In this document: positions 10,801 to 24,416 of the stretch, piece after piece
Numbering within the stretch: the first letter of the stretch is position 1
Layout: every line of letters begins with the position of its first letter
Origin: Lampris incognitus
Taxonomy: Eukaryota; Chordata; Actinopteri; Lampriformes; Lampridae
DNA: 64,000 nucleotides
Direction: 5' to 3'
Assembly: GCF_029633865.1 (NCBI RefSeq)
Contig: NC_079212.1
Span: 86,234,172 to 86,298,171 of the forward strand
Made by a program: the position numbers and the translations under genes
The notes under the pieces: model-generated
Told to the model about the DNA's origin: nothing
The model's input: only the letters and a program-made list of their open reading frames with translations
Databases searched by the model: none

Positions 10801-13800
10801 GTTATTGCCTTCCGCAATTTCTGCAGATTTGTCAGCTGTACATTTGTTCTGCAAATCTCCCGTTCCACCACATCCCAAAGGTGTGTTCCATTGGATTCAG
10901 ATCCGGTGACTGGGAAGCCCACTGAAGAACGTTGAACTCATTGTCATGTTCATGAAACCAGTTTGAGATGACTTTCACTTTGTGGCTTGGTGCATTATCA
11001 TGCAGAAATAGCCATTAGAAGATACTTGGTAAATTGTGGCCATGAAGGGATGCACATGGTCAGCAACAATACTCAAATGAGCTGTGGCATTCAAGCGATG
11101 ATTGATTGGCCCAAATGGACCCAAAATGTGCCAAGAGAACATTCCCCACACCATTACACCACTGTCACCACCCTGGACTGTTGACACAACACAGGGTGGA
11201 CCCAAGATTTGCTGCTGCTGGCGCCAAATACTGACCCTACCATCTGTGTGCCTCAGCAGAAATCGAGATTCATCAGACCAGGCTACGTTGTTCCAGTCTT
11301 CAGCTGTCCAGTTTTGGTAAACCTGTGCCCACTGCAGCCTCGGCTTTTCGTTTTTGGCTGACTGAAATGGAACCCAAAGTGGTCTTCTGCTGTTGTAGCC
11401 CATCCACCTCAAGATTCAGTGTGTTGTGCATTCTGAGATGCTTTTCTGCTCACTACAATTATACAGAGTGGTTATCTGAGTTAATGTAGCCCTTCTGTCA
11501 GCTCAAACCAGAGTGGCCACTCTTCGTTGACCTCTCTCATCAACAAGGTGTTTCCATCCACAGAACTGCCTTTCACTGGATTCCCCCCCCCCCCCCCCCA
11601 CACACCATTCTGAGTAAACCCTAGAGGCTGTTGTGCAAGAAAATCCCAGGAGATCAGCAGTTACGGAAATGCTCGAACCAGCCCATCTGGGACCAACAAT
11701 CATGCCACAGTCGAAATCACTGAGATCATATTTTTCCCCATTCTTATGATTGATGTGCACATTAACAGAAGCCTTTATCAGCATGATTTTATGCATTGCA
11801 CTGCCGCTACAAGACTGGCTGAGCAGATGATTGCGTGAATAAATATGTGTGCAAATGTTCCTAATGAAGTGCTCAGTGAGTGTACAGACAGGTGTCAAAG
11901 GGAAATTCAACAGAAAGTGTCTTAGTAAGGTGTTGAGCCACCACAAGCCTCCAGAACAGCTTCAATGCTCCTTGTCATAGATTTTACAAGTCTCTGAACT
12001 CTACAGGAGGGATTCTTCCAAAAGATATTCCCTCATTTGATGTTTTGATGATGGTGGTGGAGAGCGCTGTCTAACACGTCGGTCCAAAACCTCTCGTAGG
12101 TGTTCAGCTGGGTTGAGATCTAAAGACTGTGAAGGCCATAGCATGTGATTTAAAACATTTTCATACTCACCGAACCATTCAGTGAGCCCTCGTGCACTGC
12201 GGACGGGGTCCTTGTCATCCTGGAGGAGACTACTCCCATCAGGATAGAGATGTCTCATCATAGGATAAAGGTGATCACTCGGAATAGCGATTTGCAGTGA
12301 CCCTTCCCTCTAAAGCCTCCTACAGACTGTGATTTCAGCAGTCCTATAAGTTGACTGCAAGCCACACTGTGCGATATGGATCTAATAAACTTGGGTACGA
12401 CATCAAGTTTGATGTGTGTAGACTGTACGATGATAACACTGCTGAATCACAGGATTGCGACGCAAGTCCATAAAAACGTCATCAGCACACGTAATCAATC
12501 CACACCGCTGGTAGCAACATGACGCCAAGCAGGAATCGACTCCTTTCAATAGTCGCCGCAATTCACTTTGCTTGTTTCGTTGCTCGTTTTGTTGGATCCA
12601 TCACATTTGGGTCACAGATGCTAGCAGTGTGTTTGTCTGTGTTTAGCGCCAGCGAAGATTCTGTGTTACGTTGAGCAGTGCGTCATTTCATGCCGCTTTT
12701 CTATTGGTTGGTTAGCAGACGTAGGTCGAAGCAGCCGTCAGATTGTGAGACATTGTGCTCGTCCTAAATTTCTGACACCATCAGACTTTTGTCTCAGGTT
12801 ATCTTCGGTCACACAACCGTACCGGCTGTCTTTGAACCCGTCTCACAGCACGACGTAGGACCGCCGTTTTGGAGCCACGACCAAAGATATCACCATGTTT
12901 AGTCATCTTTCGTCTGAGACGGCCCAAATCCCACAGTCTGTAGGAGGCTTAAGGGGACAGGTGAACCCAAACCGTGCCAGGAAAATGCCCCCACAGCATA
13001 ACAGAGCCCCCGGACCCCCTCCCTCACCTGTGGTTTCGGGGTTTTCCTTTCAGTTGTCACCTGTCTGTATTTCCTCTTTTGGGAATTTCATATTGACTCG
13101 CTTTTGAGTCAGATTGACATCTTTAATGGACACTGGCCATGTTTGAGCTTAGCTGCAGTTGAGCAAACTAGATAGTTAACTGATTATCATCAGTAGTAGT
13201 GTAGTGCTAAATCTGAAGAGCATGGAAGGGAGCAAAAGGGGAACAAAAAGTGTCACCATACTCTTGTATGGACCAAGAGAAAGCAAATGTTTTGGTTACA
13301 CTTTGTTTTAGGGGGTCGGAGGGGGTCGGAAATTACCTAGTAATTTACTAGTAATAAGGTGATAATTATCACGTAATTTCTCAGAAATAAGGTTGAAATT
13401 ACCTTGTAATTTGGGTTAGGGTTAGCTATAAAATTAACCTGTAAAAACTACCACCTTATTACTAGGAAATTACAAGGTTATTTCCGACCCCCTAAAATAA
13501 AGTGTTACCAATGTTTTCTGTTTGGACCATTTCCGTTTCCTCCTCTTTGGCTCGTCAGTTCTCTACTGTAAATTTGTTGCTGCAGGAACCGCACAACTCT
13601 GAACAAAATGCATTGTGCTTGCTAAACCTCCATACTAAGTTCCCTCATGGTCTAAGTCCAGCAGGTCAAGTTTACGGTAAAAACGAGCCAGGAAGACTCT
13701 CTGTGATCCAGCTCATAAGCTGTCCCTGTTCTGTATCGTTTCTCATGGGGAAGAAGTAGTACGCCCCACAGTTCAGCAAGATCAGAACCGGGCCAGTTTC

Positions 13801-16800
13801 ATGTCCGTTGTCATCAACCCAAATAATGTGCAAAAAAAGAAAATGAAATGGTGAAAGAAAATGAGCCCAGTAGCTGTCCGTCCTCCGCCGTAGGGGATCA
13901 TACAGGACAGTGTCTGTTCTGTTGACCCATCCTATCTACAGCTGCCTTTGCAACAGCCTGCGATGGTGTACATTTGAACAAACCAGCCTTCAAATACCTC
14001 CTGCATGACTTGGAACCACACTACACTGTAGATTTTTAATGAATGAGTGTTGTTAATAAAAACTAATTACTTCCATCCATCCCTCCATTATCCAAACCGC
14101 CTGTCCTGCTCTCAGGGTCGCGGGGATGCTGGAGCCTATCCCAGCACTTGTTTTGCATAAACAAAACTGTTTACTGTATGCCTCGGTTTTTTATGTACAG
14201 CCACGAAAAGGTGTTTCCAATAGACCTTTTGCTCTGTTTGTTTCTTCCCTTGCCAGTTTAAAGACAAGTCTTGACCGAAGCAAACAACTGCTGATGGATT
14301 ATGTCCCCGCTGTGTGTCTCAGTCTTGAGGAAGAGGGTCGGTGGGCTATGGTTAAATCCCTCTTCTCTCTCCTTAGACTCTGGAAATGAGGGTGAGGAGG
14401 AGAGCGACGTGGAGCGGACATGTGACTCTCTGCTCATGTGTATCGTCACTGTACTGAGTCATGGCCTGCGGAGTGGAGGGGGTGTGGGGGATGTCCTCCG
14501 CAAGCCCTCCAAAGAGGTACAGCCAACATCTGCAACGAGTAATGAGCAAAACTCTCAGATTGTGTGTGTTTGTGAGTGTGTGTGTGTGTGTGTTTTTGTG
14601 TGTGTGCTTGCATGCATGCATGCGTGTGCGTGTGTGCGTGCAGTGGTGCAGAGCGTGTGTAGCTCCATCAGTGTGTCATGTGAGTTGGCCTGTAGTCGTG
14701 TTTTTATTTCACAAGTGCAGAAGTTTCGAAATGGTCGCTTTGAAACCACCTTACAGCTGCACCGTCTCCGCCTTATACGGGACTCGGTCCTGAAAATAGC
14801 TTTCCACCGAACTTCAGCCTCAACCACTAATGATGTCAAAAGAGGATGTAAGCCTCAACCGCTAATGATGTCAGGCATTTACAGCACAATGCAGCAGACA
14901 TGTGGGTCAGACAGGCCAGCCAAATAAACCCCATAAACACCACCAAATAACTCGCCGTGCTCAACATTAAACACCGTCGCTGCTTTATGGATTGTATTTT
15001 AAAACAAGTTCAATTTTTTTAGTGTAGCGCCGAGTAAATTGTAAAATACTGCAGATGAAGGACACTAACACTTACAGCTTTGTGTAACCCCATGACGTAG
15101 TTGTGTTTGCGTAACCCCGTCTCTGTTACCGCGGCATCTGGAGGGCTGCACCTGTGTTCTTGTGTTTCTGTTAACATCAGTTGTGGCCTGGGTTAACTTA
15201 AGACCTCGTTTGAAACTCATAGTATTGACCCCCATTGAGTGTTTATGTAAAGGCCTGCCCTGTAGGTCACCCATTTAAACAGGCCAACCTTCACGTATTG
15301 CTCCCCAACGATGCAACTCTTTCTCCGCGTTGCTCGCTGTCCCACTTCGTCATCACGTTCTGTTCACCACATTTTGGATTAATCTGTTCATTTTCAACTT
15401 TGTTCTTGTCGCCTCTAAAATAAATAGTCATTGAACTTGGCAGTGTTCAGTTTGGATAAACCTTCAGGCACACACACCCCTCACAGCACAAATAACCAAC
15501 CTCCTTTTCCTGTTCCTTTGCCAGGAGCCGCTGTTCGCAGCCAGGGTGATCTATGACCTGCTGTTCTTCTTCATGGTCATTATTATCGTCCTCAACCTCA
15601 TCTTTGGTGTCATCATCGACACCTTTGCTGACCTAAGGAGCGAGAAGCAGAAGAAAGAGGAGGTCTTGAAGACCACCTGCTTCATCTGTGGTAAGGGTGT
15701 TCAGCTACCGTGTTAGAAGAACTTAACTTTACTGCACTGAGTGTCTTCATCTTCTCCATGGCCTGGCCACCACGCAGAGCGGGAGGAGGTCTTCCGGCAC
15801 CTGACACGTGCGTGATTTGTTTAAGTGTGTTTTCTGACCTCAGTTGTTTTACATGAGTGGTGTGTGCGCGTAGGCTTGCCTATTTTCAGGTCACCTTTCC
15901 AACACAGAATTTTGGTGGCTTAGTCTTCTTTCGCGAAGCGTGGAAGTGTGCTGATGACTCAACAGTTCCTCAACAGCTGAGAACTAGTATGCCATCTGGG
16001 GCACATAAGTCAGTGAATAAAGTAATAAGAGAAAAAACCACCCGCTTGTATTTGACTTGGCTGTCCGGGGGTGATTTTAATCGAATTCAGATCAACATCT
16101 GGAGTCTTGCACAATTAACTAGCTCGGGCCACTGGTTTCGTGATTACGAGGGCCACGTAACCAGTGGTGGGCTAGTGTGTCAGATGTTTCACATGTCACA
16201 CTTTTGTCGGGACTGTTTGTGTGTCATCGGTGTTTGACCTCATGGTTCTTAAAGGGAAGTGACTGTGTGACACATTTGCACTCGTTTACTATATGAGCAC
16301 TGTTGGTAAACTGTTGTTCCATCCAGATGACTGATTGAAGGGATCATCATGTGTGGGCCAGAAAACATTTTGCACTGAGAAACACTGTCGTGGGACTCAT
16401 TCCTGTGACCTCTTGAGATGGGGCCTGGTTCCTCTGATGGTCAGACCAGCCTGCCACCCTTTGACACCTCTGATTTGTCACTCAAACTCTCGTGAAGGCG
16501 ACTAAACTGCAGTAGCCCTCCTCTACAACTCGATTCACACCGCTCGTTTAGTTCCCAGCTTCCCTCGCAGTCCTCCAGGCGAGACTCTCTGCGAAGGTGT
16601 AGCTTGCTGCAATGCCCTGCCCGTCCCTCTTCCTCTTTTTTCTATCGTCCTCCATCATTCCTCAGAAGCCTGAGTCACGAAGGCTTCCTGTGACTGTTCC
16701 GCTCGCCTCCATAATTCATGTCTGCCTCACACGTTCTCTCAACGTTGTCCGTCTTTTTCTTTTCTTGTTTCTTTTTTTTTTTAGATCTCTTCTTTGCAGT

Positions 16801-19800
16801 CAGCCTAGTTCTTGTGTGCGTTTGCACTGCATGTGCGTGCAGGAGTGCGTCCTGTATATTTGTGTTCTTACATGCGCTCGGCGTGTGGGGTCAGGCACAG
16901 CGGTCGGCATATGAATTGAAAACAGTCTTATGTCACCAAGCCCGTCATCTGCTCTGACTCACTCGTTTTTAAATAAGACTCGGCCACAAGGGGAGCAGCG
17001 GTCACCATGGTTTCAGCAGGAACACTGGGGAAGGGGAGTAGGGGAGAACAAGAGAGGATCTCCACAGGCGTATGTGGCGCTCCATCTTTGAGACAGGCGT
17101 GATAAAGAACATGTCCCCCTCCGTCTCCTGAGCTCGCTACGACCGGGATTTCACTCCTACCTAAAACCACCGCGGGCCGTCAAAATGGCCACCGATTTTT
17201 AAGCTCTGCATTCTGTCAAGATAAATTGCATATGTTAGCATGTCTGTTATGAAACGACTGACGACAAAATTAACAACTTTTTTTTTTTATTTTTTTTTTT
17301 AGTTTCCCCCCTTTTTTCTCCCCTATTGCACTTGGCCAATTACCCCACTCTTCCGAGTCATCCTGGTCGCTGCTCCACCCCCTCTGCCGATCCGGGGAGG
17401 GCTGGAGACTACCACATGCCTCCTCCCATACATGTGGAGTCACCAGCCACTTCTTTTCACCAGACAGTGAGGAGTTTCACCAGGGGGACGTAGCGCGTGG
17501 GAGGATTACGCTATTCCCCCCAGTTCCTCCTCCCCCCGAACAGGCACCCCAACCGACCAGAGGAGGCGCTAGTGCAACGACCAGGACACATACCCACATC
17601 CGGCTTCCCACCCACAGACACGGCCAATTGTATCTGAAGGGATGCCCGACCAAACCGGAGGTAACACAGGGATTCGAACCGGCGATCCTCGTGTTGGTAG
17701 GCAATGAAATAGATCGCTACACTACCCGGACGCCCCTTTTTAACATAATAGCTTTAACACTATTTTTCAAACAATTTAAAATGGCGGCTGTCCAACGCCT
17801 GTAAATCCTGCAGCGCCTCGGTGGTAGTCATGGTGCGTCTGTAACGGCGTCTGTAACCACACATGTTGGACATCATCACACATCAAGTGTAGACAATTTC
17901 TCTGCACTGGAGGACGCTACTGTGTTTCTAGGGCAGAGCAACGAACTCCACGAAGGAAATGATGCGAACATCACACGTCATAAATACTGACATGACGCAC
18001 ACGATGATGCGCAAATTACGAGCCATCTTTTTGACCACTCATCGTTGTTTTAGGTAGCTCTTACCGTAACTTTTCTTGCCTAATTGATTTAAAGCTAATT
18101 TTAATGCAAATATATGCAATTTTAGGAGAATTCATGCCACCCCACCCCAACTTTGCAATCCTGGAGGGAGGATTTCAGTACCATTTGTTGACATTCTCTG
18201 TATTTTGATAGGAGTCCATACATTTGTGAAGTTGCCTATTGAGTCCAATGGACATGGACAGTCTTAAGTGTTGTAACCAAGAGCAAGTATTTCCAGAGCC
18301 GGAGACCAGAGGACCAAGACTCTAGTCCTGTCCTAATATGCCGATGTTCCATTTTGGAGACGAGGAGCGACCCTATACACAAACATGCAGTCTAGCCAAT
18401 AGGTTTTAAGTAGAAAATATATTTTTCCGGTTTATATTATATGGAAACTGTGCGTTGGTATGACATGACTGATAAGGGTCGTGACTGTTTTGGGACTTTT
18501 TTTTTTTTTGGCTGTGCGTGAGAGTCAAGTGAAGTCAATTTTATTTGTATAGCCCAATATCACAAATTACAAATTTGCCTCAGGGGCCTTTACAGCAACA
18601 CAACATCCTGTCCTTAGACCCTCTCATCAGATAAGGAACAACTCTCTAAAAAAAACAACCCTTTAACGGGGAGAAAAAATAGGGAGAAGCCTCAGGGAGA
18701 GCAACAGAGAAGAGATCTCTCTCCCAAGACGGACAACGTGCAATGGATGTTGTGTTTACACAGTTTACAGAATACAGCATTGCAAGAGGATAACAAAATT
18801 GTATGGATTTATAAGATATATAGATATAAAAAGAAAATGTGATGAGGAGGACACTGCTCGGCAAAGCAGTGTCCAGGTGGCGACCACCGTCACCATGGAG
18901 ACCTGGGAAGAGGACAGACTGCAGGTGCACACAAGGGAGACACACATCATACCATTCACATACAGAAAAAGAGAAAGGAGAAGACATTATTCAAAGAGAG
19001 AGAAAGGACATGTGAGAAAAGAGAGCAGTTTGAAATAGTCAATCTATACTCTATGATCTCGTCGGCAGAACAGTGGTTGGTAAATTCTTTGAGACAGAAA
19101 CCGACCCGCCATGCAGTCCAGGTTGTGAAGAACTCAACTTAAAGGCAACTACGTAATTGTGGGCTGAGGCAAAAAGATGAGTTTTAAGTTTGGATTTAAA
19201 GGACTCAACAGACTCTGATTGTCTGATGGCAGCAGGCAGGTTATTCCATAAGAACGGGGGCCTGATAGAAAAAGGCCCTGCCGCCACCAGCTGACTTCTT
19301 TTTAACTTTGGGTACACACAGGAGCCCTGTATTTTGAGAGTGAAGGGCTCGAGATGGAATGTACGGTTTAAGGAGATCAGACAGGTAAGATGAGGCAAGT
19401 CCATTTAGGATTGCATAAATCAGCAGAAACACCTTAAAGACTGATCTAACATAGATAGGAAGCCAGTGAAGGGAGGCAAGAATTGGTGTAATATGGTCAA
19501 AGTTCCTAGATTTAGTTAGGATTCTAGCAGCAGCATTCTGAACCATCTGAAGACTTTTAGTACTAGCATGTGGCAGACCTGAAAACACAACATTACAGTG
19601 ATCAAGTCTGGAGAAAACAAATGCATGTATTAGAGTCTCTGCATCAGCCACGGACAGGAAAGACCAATTTTTAGCTATGTTATGTAAGTGAATAAAAGGC
19701 AGTCTTGGTGATTTCTTTAGTGTGCTTATCAAAGGAAAGGCTGGGATCAAACATAACACCGTGATTTTTGGCTGCTATACTTTGTGAAATTAGAGTTGTC

Positions 19801-22800
19801 AATTGTTATTGTTACTTGATCAAATTGGTGTCTGTGTCTAGCAGGGCCAATGGCCAGCATCACAGTTTTATAAGTTTAAAAGTAGAAAATTTTGTGACAT
19901 CCAGTTTTTCATAGCAGCCAAGCAAGCCTTTGATTTAGTCATTTGAGTATGATCATCAGCCTTTATAGGCACATACAGCTGAGTATCATCAGCATAGCAA
20001 TGGAAATGTATTCCATGAATGTGTATAATTTGGCCAAGAGGTGAAATATAAAGAAAGAAAAGTAGAGGGCCAAAAACTGAGCCATATTTAATGTCAGAGA
20101 ATTTTGATGTAATGTTATTATAGTAGACACAATGTGTTCTTCCAGATAAGTAGGACTTAAGCCAAGTGAGAGCTAAGCCAGAGACACCAAAATTATAATT
20201 TATTCTGTCTAATAGTATACAGTGATCAATGGTGTCAAAGGCTGCACTGAGGTCCAGTAGTAGAAGCACAGAAGTGGAATCAGAGTCGATAGCCAGTAGA
20301 AGATCATTTACTACTCTGGTCAGAGCAGTTTCAGTGGAGTGACAGGCCCTGAAAAGCCGATTGAAAAGGTTCATCTAGATAGTTTTCCTCTATATGGGTC
20401 GAAGGTTGTTGATACACAACTCTCTCTAGTACTTTAGAAAAGAATGGAAGATTAGAGATTGGTTGATACTTCTTAAGAGACCCTGCATCGAGGTGTGGTT
20501 TTGGGGGGTTTTTTTCAGTAGAAGTATAACCACAGATGTCTTAAAACTACTGGGAACAATGCTAGTCGTCGTCATTGGCGTCTCTCGTGTCCGAGGAGCC
20601 ATTCCAAGAGATTAAGGTGTGTGCTTAAAAACTTGTAGCCATTCGCTAAAGCCTTGATTAAAGTGGTGATCAGGTCGCGACACTGGTCCACACCGCTTGG
20701 CCTGGGAGGATCTAGTGCCATGGTAACACAAGAGTGAAGAAGATGGGATCCGCCACAGGTTGCACCCAAGTGATGGTCAGATTGGGAGTCTGGACTGCAC
20801 ACTTGTTAGGCACTTACGAGCCAGGGATGTGTGGGATTTTTATAACCGCCAGTCCGCGGTCCCGTTAGGCTTTAGCCAGCTGAGTGCTGCCCAGGTTACA
20901 CCAACTCCACAAGTGAAGTCCGCTCAATACCGTGAGGAGGGGCCTATCCGGGGTTTGTCACGCATGCAGGAATTGGTAGCCTGTGCCTTTCAGCCTACAT
21001 CACATGACGCTTCAGCAACCCACAATGCCAGTAGTAAGTGATAAATTAACTATGTCTAGCATTGTAGGTCCCAGAAAAGGCCAGAGGTCTTTAAAAAGTT
21101 TTGCTGGTAAGGGATGAAGTAGGCAAGTATTTGGTTTAGAAGCTGATACGAGCTTAGTCAAAGTATCAAGAAAGATAGTCTCAAAAGCTGTAATAACAGG
21201 GACTATCAGTGACTTGTTGTATAGATATGAATTTGGTAAGACAGGATCTGCAGAAGCAGCTGGAGTTGAAGAACTAATTTTGTTTATGATCTCATCAACC
21301 TTATTGCAGAAAAAGCCTAGAAACTCATGGGCCATGAATGGTGAGCAGCTAATAGACGGCTGCTTTTTAGTAAGTTTAGCTACAGTGTCAAAGAGAAATC
21401 GGGGGTTATGTTTATTAATATTTAGCGTGAGAGATGCGCTGTTTTTGCAGCAGATAAAGCACGCTTGTATTTCAAGAAACAGCCATCCATCCATCCATCC
21501 ATTATCTGAACCGCTTATCCTGCTCTCAGGGTCGCGGGGATGCTGGAGCCTATTCCAGCATTAATTGGGCGGTGGGCGGGGAGACCCTGGACAGGCTGCC
21601 AGGCTATCACAGGGCCACTCATGGTAAAATATTGATTTTCACCATTTACGCTCCAGTCTCCTGCAGGCCCGTTTAAAAGCACATGTCTCATCGTTAAACC
21701 AGGGTGTAGGCCTCTTTAGTTGCCTAGCTCTGGTAATGAAAGGTGCAACTGAATTGAGGAGACTAGAGAGGGCCACATTTAAGTTACTAGTGAAATTTTC
21801 AACAGAGTTAGTCTGTAAAGTAAAAGGAGCCAAGACTTCAGGCAGCTGCTGGCCAAATGCAGCTACAGTGGATGGACCAATGTGGCGAGTGGCAGTTGAA
21901 GCTGTGCTGACATTAACTGGACAGGCCAATAATGCTTCAAATTTGATGAGAAAATGATCTGACACAGCAGATGTGGTTGGCAAGACATTGACAAAGTGAT
22001 GAATGTTCACTAATGTAGTAATATTAGCAATTACTACACACTTTGTTGTGTCCTGAGTTACAGTATATACATGTGCTGGCAGAGAAGAGGCGAAGAAACA
22101 TTTAACAGTGGCCCTGACATGGCATATTGTCATAGACCACTTGCTGAATGTGCTCTGATCAATAATTTGCCACATTTGAATTCAAAGTGTTGTTTTGATA
22201 TGAATTCCTAGGAAGGCTTATTCGCTGTAAAAGGTAAATCATGTAAATCAAAAACATGTATATTTACCAAATTATATCGGAGTATGACTCATTAAGTAAG
22301 TCCACATACTTTCAGACTATCTATCTGCATTTGATATCAATATTTCCACCACTGTTTACTGCATCACGGCTGGCCTTTGTAGTTTACACTTTTGATTTTC
22401 CGATGCAGACCTGACAGTAGCATAGTGGTTAGTTCTGTTGTTTCACTGCAAGCAGATCACGGGTTCAGTTCTAGCCCGTCTGTGTGCAGTTTATATGTTT
22501 CCTCCCCCGGTCTAAAGAAAGGCATGTAGGTGAATTGGAATCTCTAAATTGTCCATAGGTGTGAATGGTGTGTGTGAGTTCTGTGACAGACTGGTGACCT
22601 GCCTTTTGCCCAATGCCTGCTGGCATAGACTCCAGCCCCCCACCACTCTGACTTTGTTTAAGGGAACAGATAATGGTTTAAGAGCATTAAATGTATTATC
22701 TAATGCTCACAATTTGTTGTGCGCGTGTATGCGTGCGTGTGTACTCACTCTTCATTCGAGTGCCTGAAGGGTCGCATTCACTAAAATGTGAGAGGGAAGG

Positions 22801-24326
22801 AGGATAGTGACTGCTTGACAAAGCCATAAAAAGTTACGCTACTGACGATCAGACTCAGAGCTCTGATATACACATGGGGTCTGTCTAGAGGTAACTACTG
22901 AGTTTTAGTCCAGGAGACTAAAATAAGTTCACGAAAAATGTACTGTTCTGTCTGTTCTATTCCAAATAACCCTGAGTAGTTAAACAATCAAAGTGGTCAG
23001 CAGAAGCGTAAAGTTACTGCTAACATTAGCATTAGCATTACCTAACAATATCTCTCTACTGAGCCAAGAACATTAGCTAGCTTTATTCTGTTTTTTTATA
23101 ACTCTTTTTGTTGGTGTTTGTGAACATAGGAATAAGTATTTTAAATACAGATATAAAGAAAACACAAGAAATAACTAAATATGAAACAGAAAGACGTAAA
23201 AACAGAAATAATTTTTTGAAGGTGACTTATCATACACGTGGAAAAGAGTATTGCAAATTAGTTTCCGATCCTTGGATGTATTGCAAATTTAGTTCAAATA
23301 TAGACAACAGGAAAATGTATTAAGACAAAACTATTTAGGAAAGAAAAAAGGAATAATGGAGGTAAGCAAAGGGGAAAAAATAGAAATAAAAGGTGGGAAA
23401 ATTTTTAATTGGATTTCAGCTCGATGGGTTGTGCTTTTGTGAATCACATTTAAACTAGACCAGTTTGTGGGAAGGGTTAGCGTACTGTTATTGAAGTGGT
23501 CTATAAAGGGTTGCCAGATCTGGTAGAATTTGTCTTCACACTCTGTCAATGAGAAGTTAATTTTTTCCAAGTGCAGGCACTGCGTAACATCCTTCATAAG
23601 GGCAGAGTGGGTTGGAGCCTGTGCTTGCTTCCACTTCAGTCATATCAGTCTGCGTGCTAGAATGGTCACAAATGTTACGCATTATACTGAAAATCAGATC
23701 TTTTGACTCCAAAGACAGCCGTCAGTGGATTAGAATCAACAGGGCTGATAGCGATTGAAAAATGCTTCGCCAATATGTGGTAATGTTTGGGCAATACCAG
23801 CATGGGCTTGTGAGGCTGGTGACTGCCTGCATTGGTTGCATGCTGGATTTATATTTGGATACATTTTGCAGAGCTTTTTCTTTGATAAGTGTAATCTGTG
23901 TAATGATTTAAACTGCAAAAGCCCTTGTCCAGCCCAAACTGAGGAGGGATGTGTTTGTACCAGTGTCTGGGCTTCTGTCCATAGTTCTTCTGTGATAGCG
24001 ACTCCTAGATTGTTCACGCAGGCTGTTTTTAGATAATTTAAGGGGGTGGTACAGTCTAAAAGGGTGGCGTGGTGGTGCAGTGGTTAGCGTGGTTACCTCA
24101 CAGCAAGAAGGTCCTGGGTTCGAGCTCCAGGCTAGATCAAGGGGTAGATGACCTTGGGGGTCGTCCTGAGTCGTCCTCTGTGTGGAGTTGGCATGTTCTC
24201 CCCGTGTCTGCGTGGGTTTCCTCCGGGTGCTCCAGTTTCCTCCCACAGTCCAAAGACATGTAGGTCAGGTGAATCGGCCATACTAAATTGTCCCTCGGTG
24301 TGAATGTGTGTGTGTGTGTGTGTGTG

Positions 24327-24416
<90 letters not shown>

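Larger units (their letters stand above)
18527..22190 (-). mobile_element. L2-type LINE, degenerate and interrupted
   Basis: On -, a post-endonuclease region (22175-21639), then RT pieces: [13 protein letters not shown] near 20430, [35 protein letters not shown] and [12 protein letters not shown] (20374-19868), and [20 protein letters not shown] with [20 protein letters not shown] (19759-19051). Its 3' UTR, ending near ttttatttgtatagcccaat, recurs at 43535, 54427 and 59690. Two insertions interrupt it (20567-21021 and 21483-21620). Confidence 0.82.

Noticed and set aside
14301-14927. 208-codon frame overlapping an itpr1 exon
   Set aside because: Only 14377-14516 matches itpr1 and is bounded by AG/GT sites; the rest runs into intron and a GT repeat.
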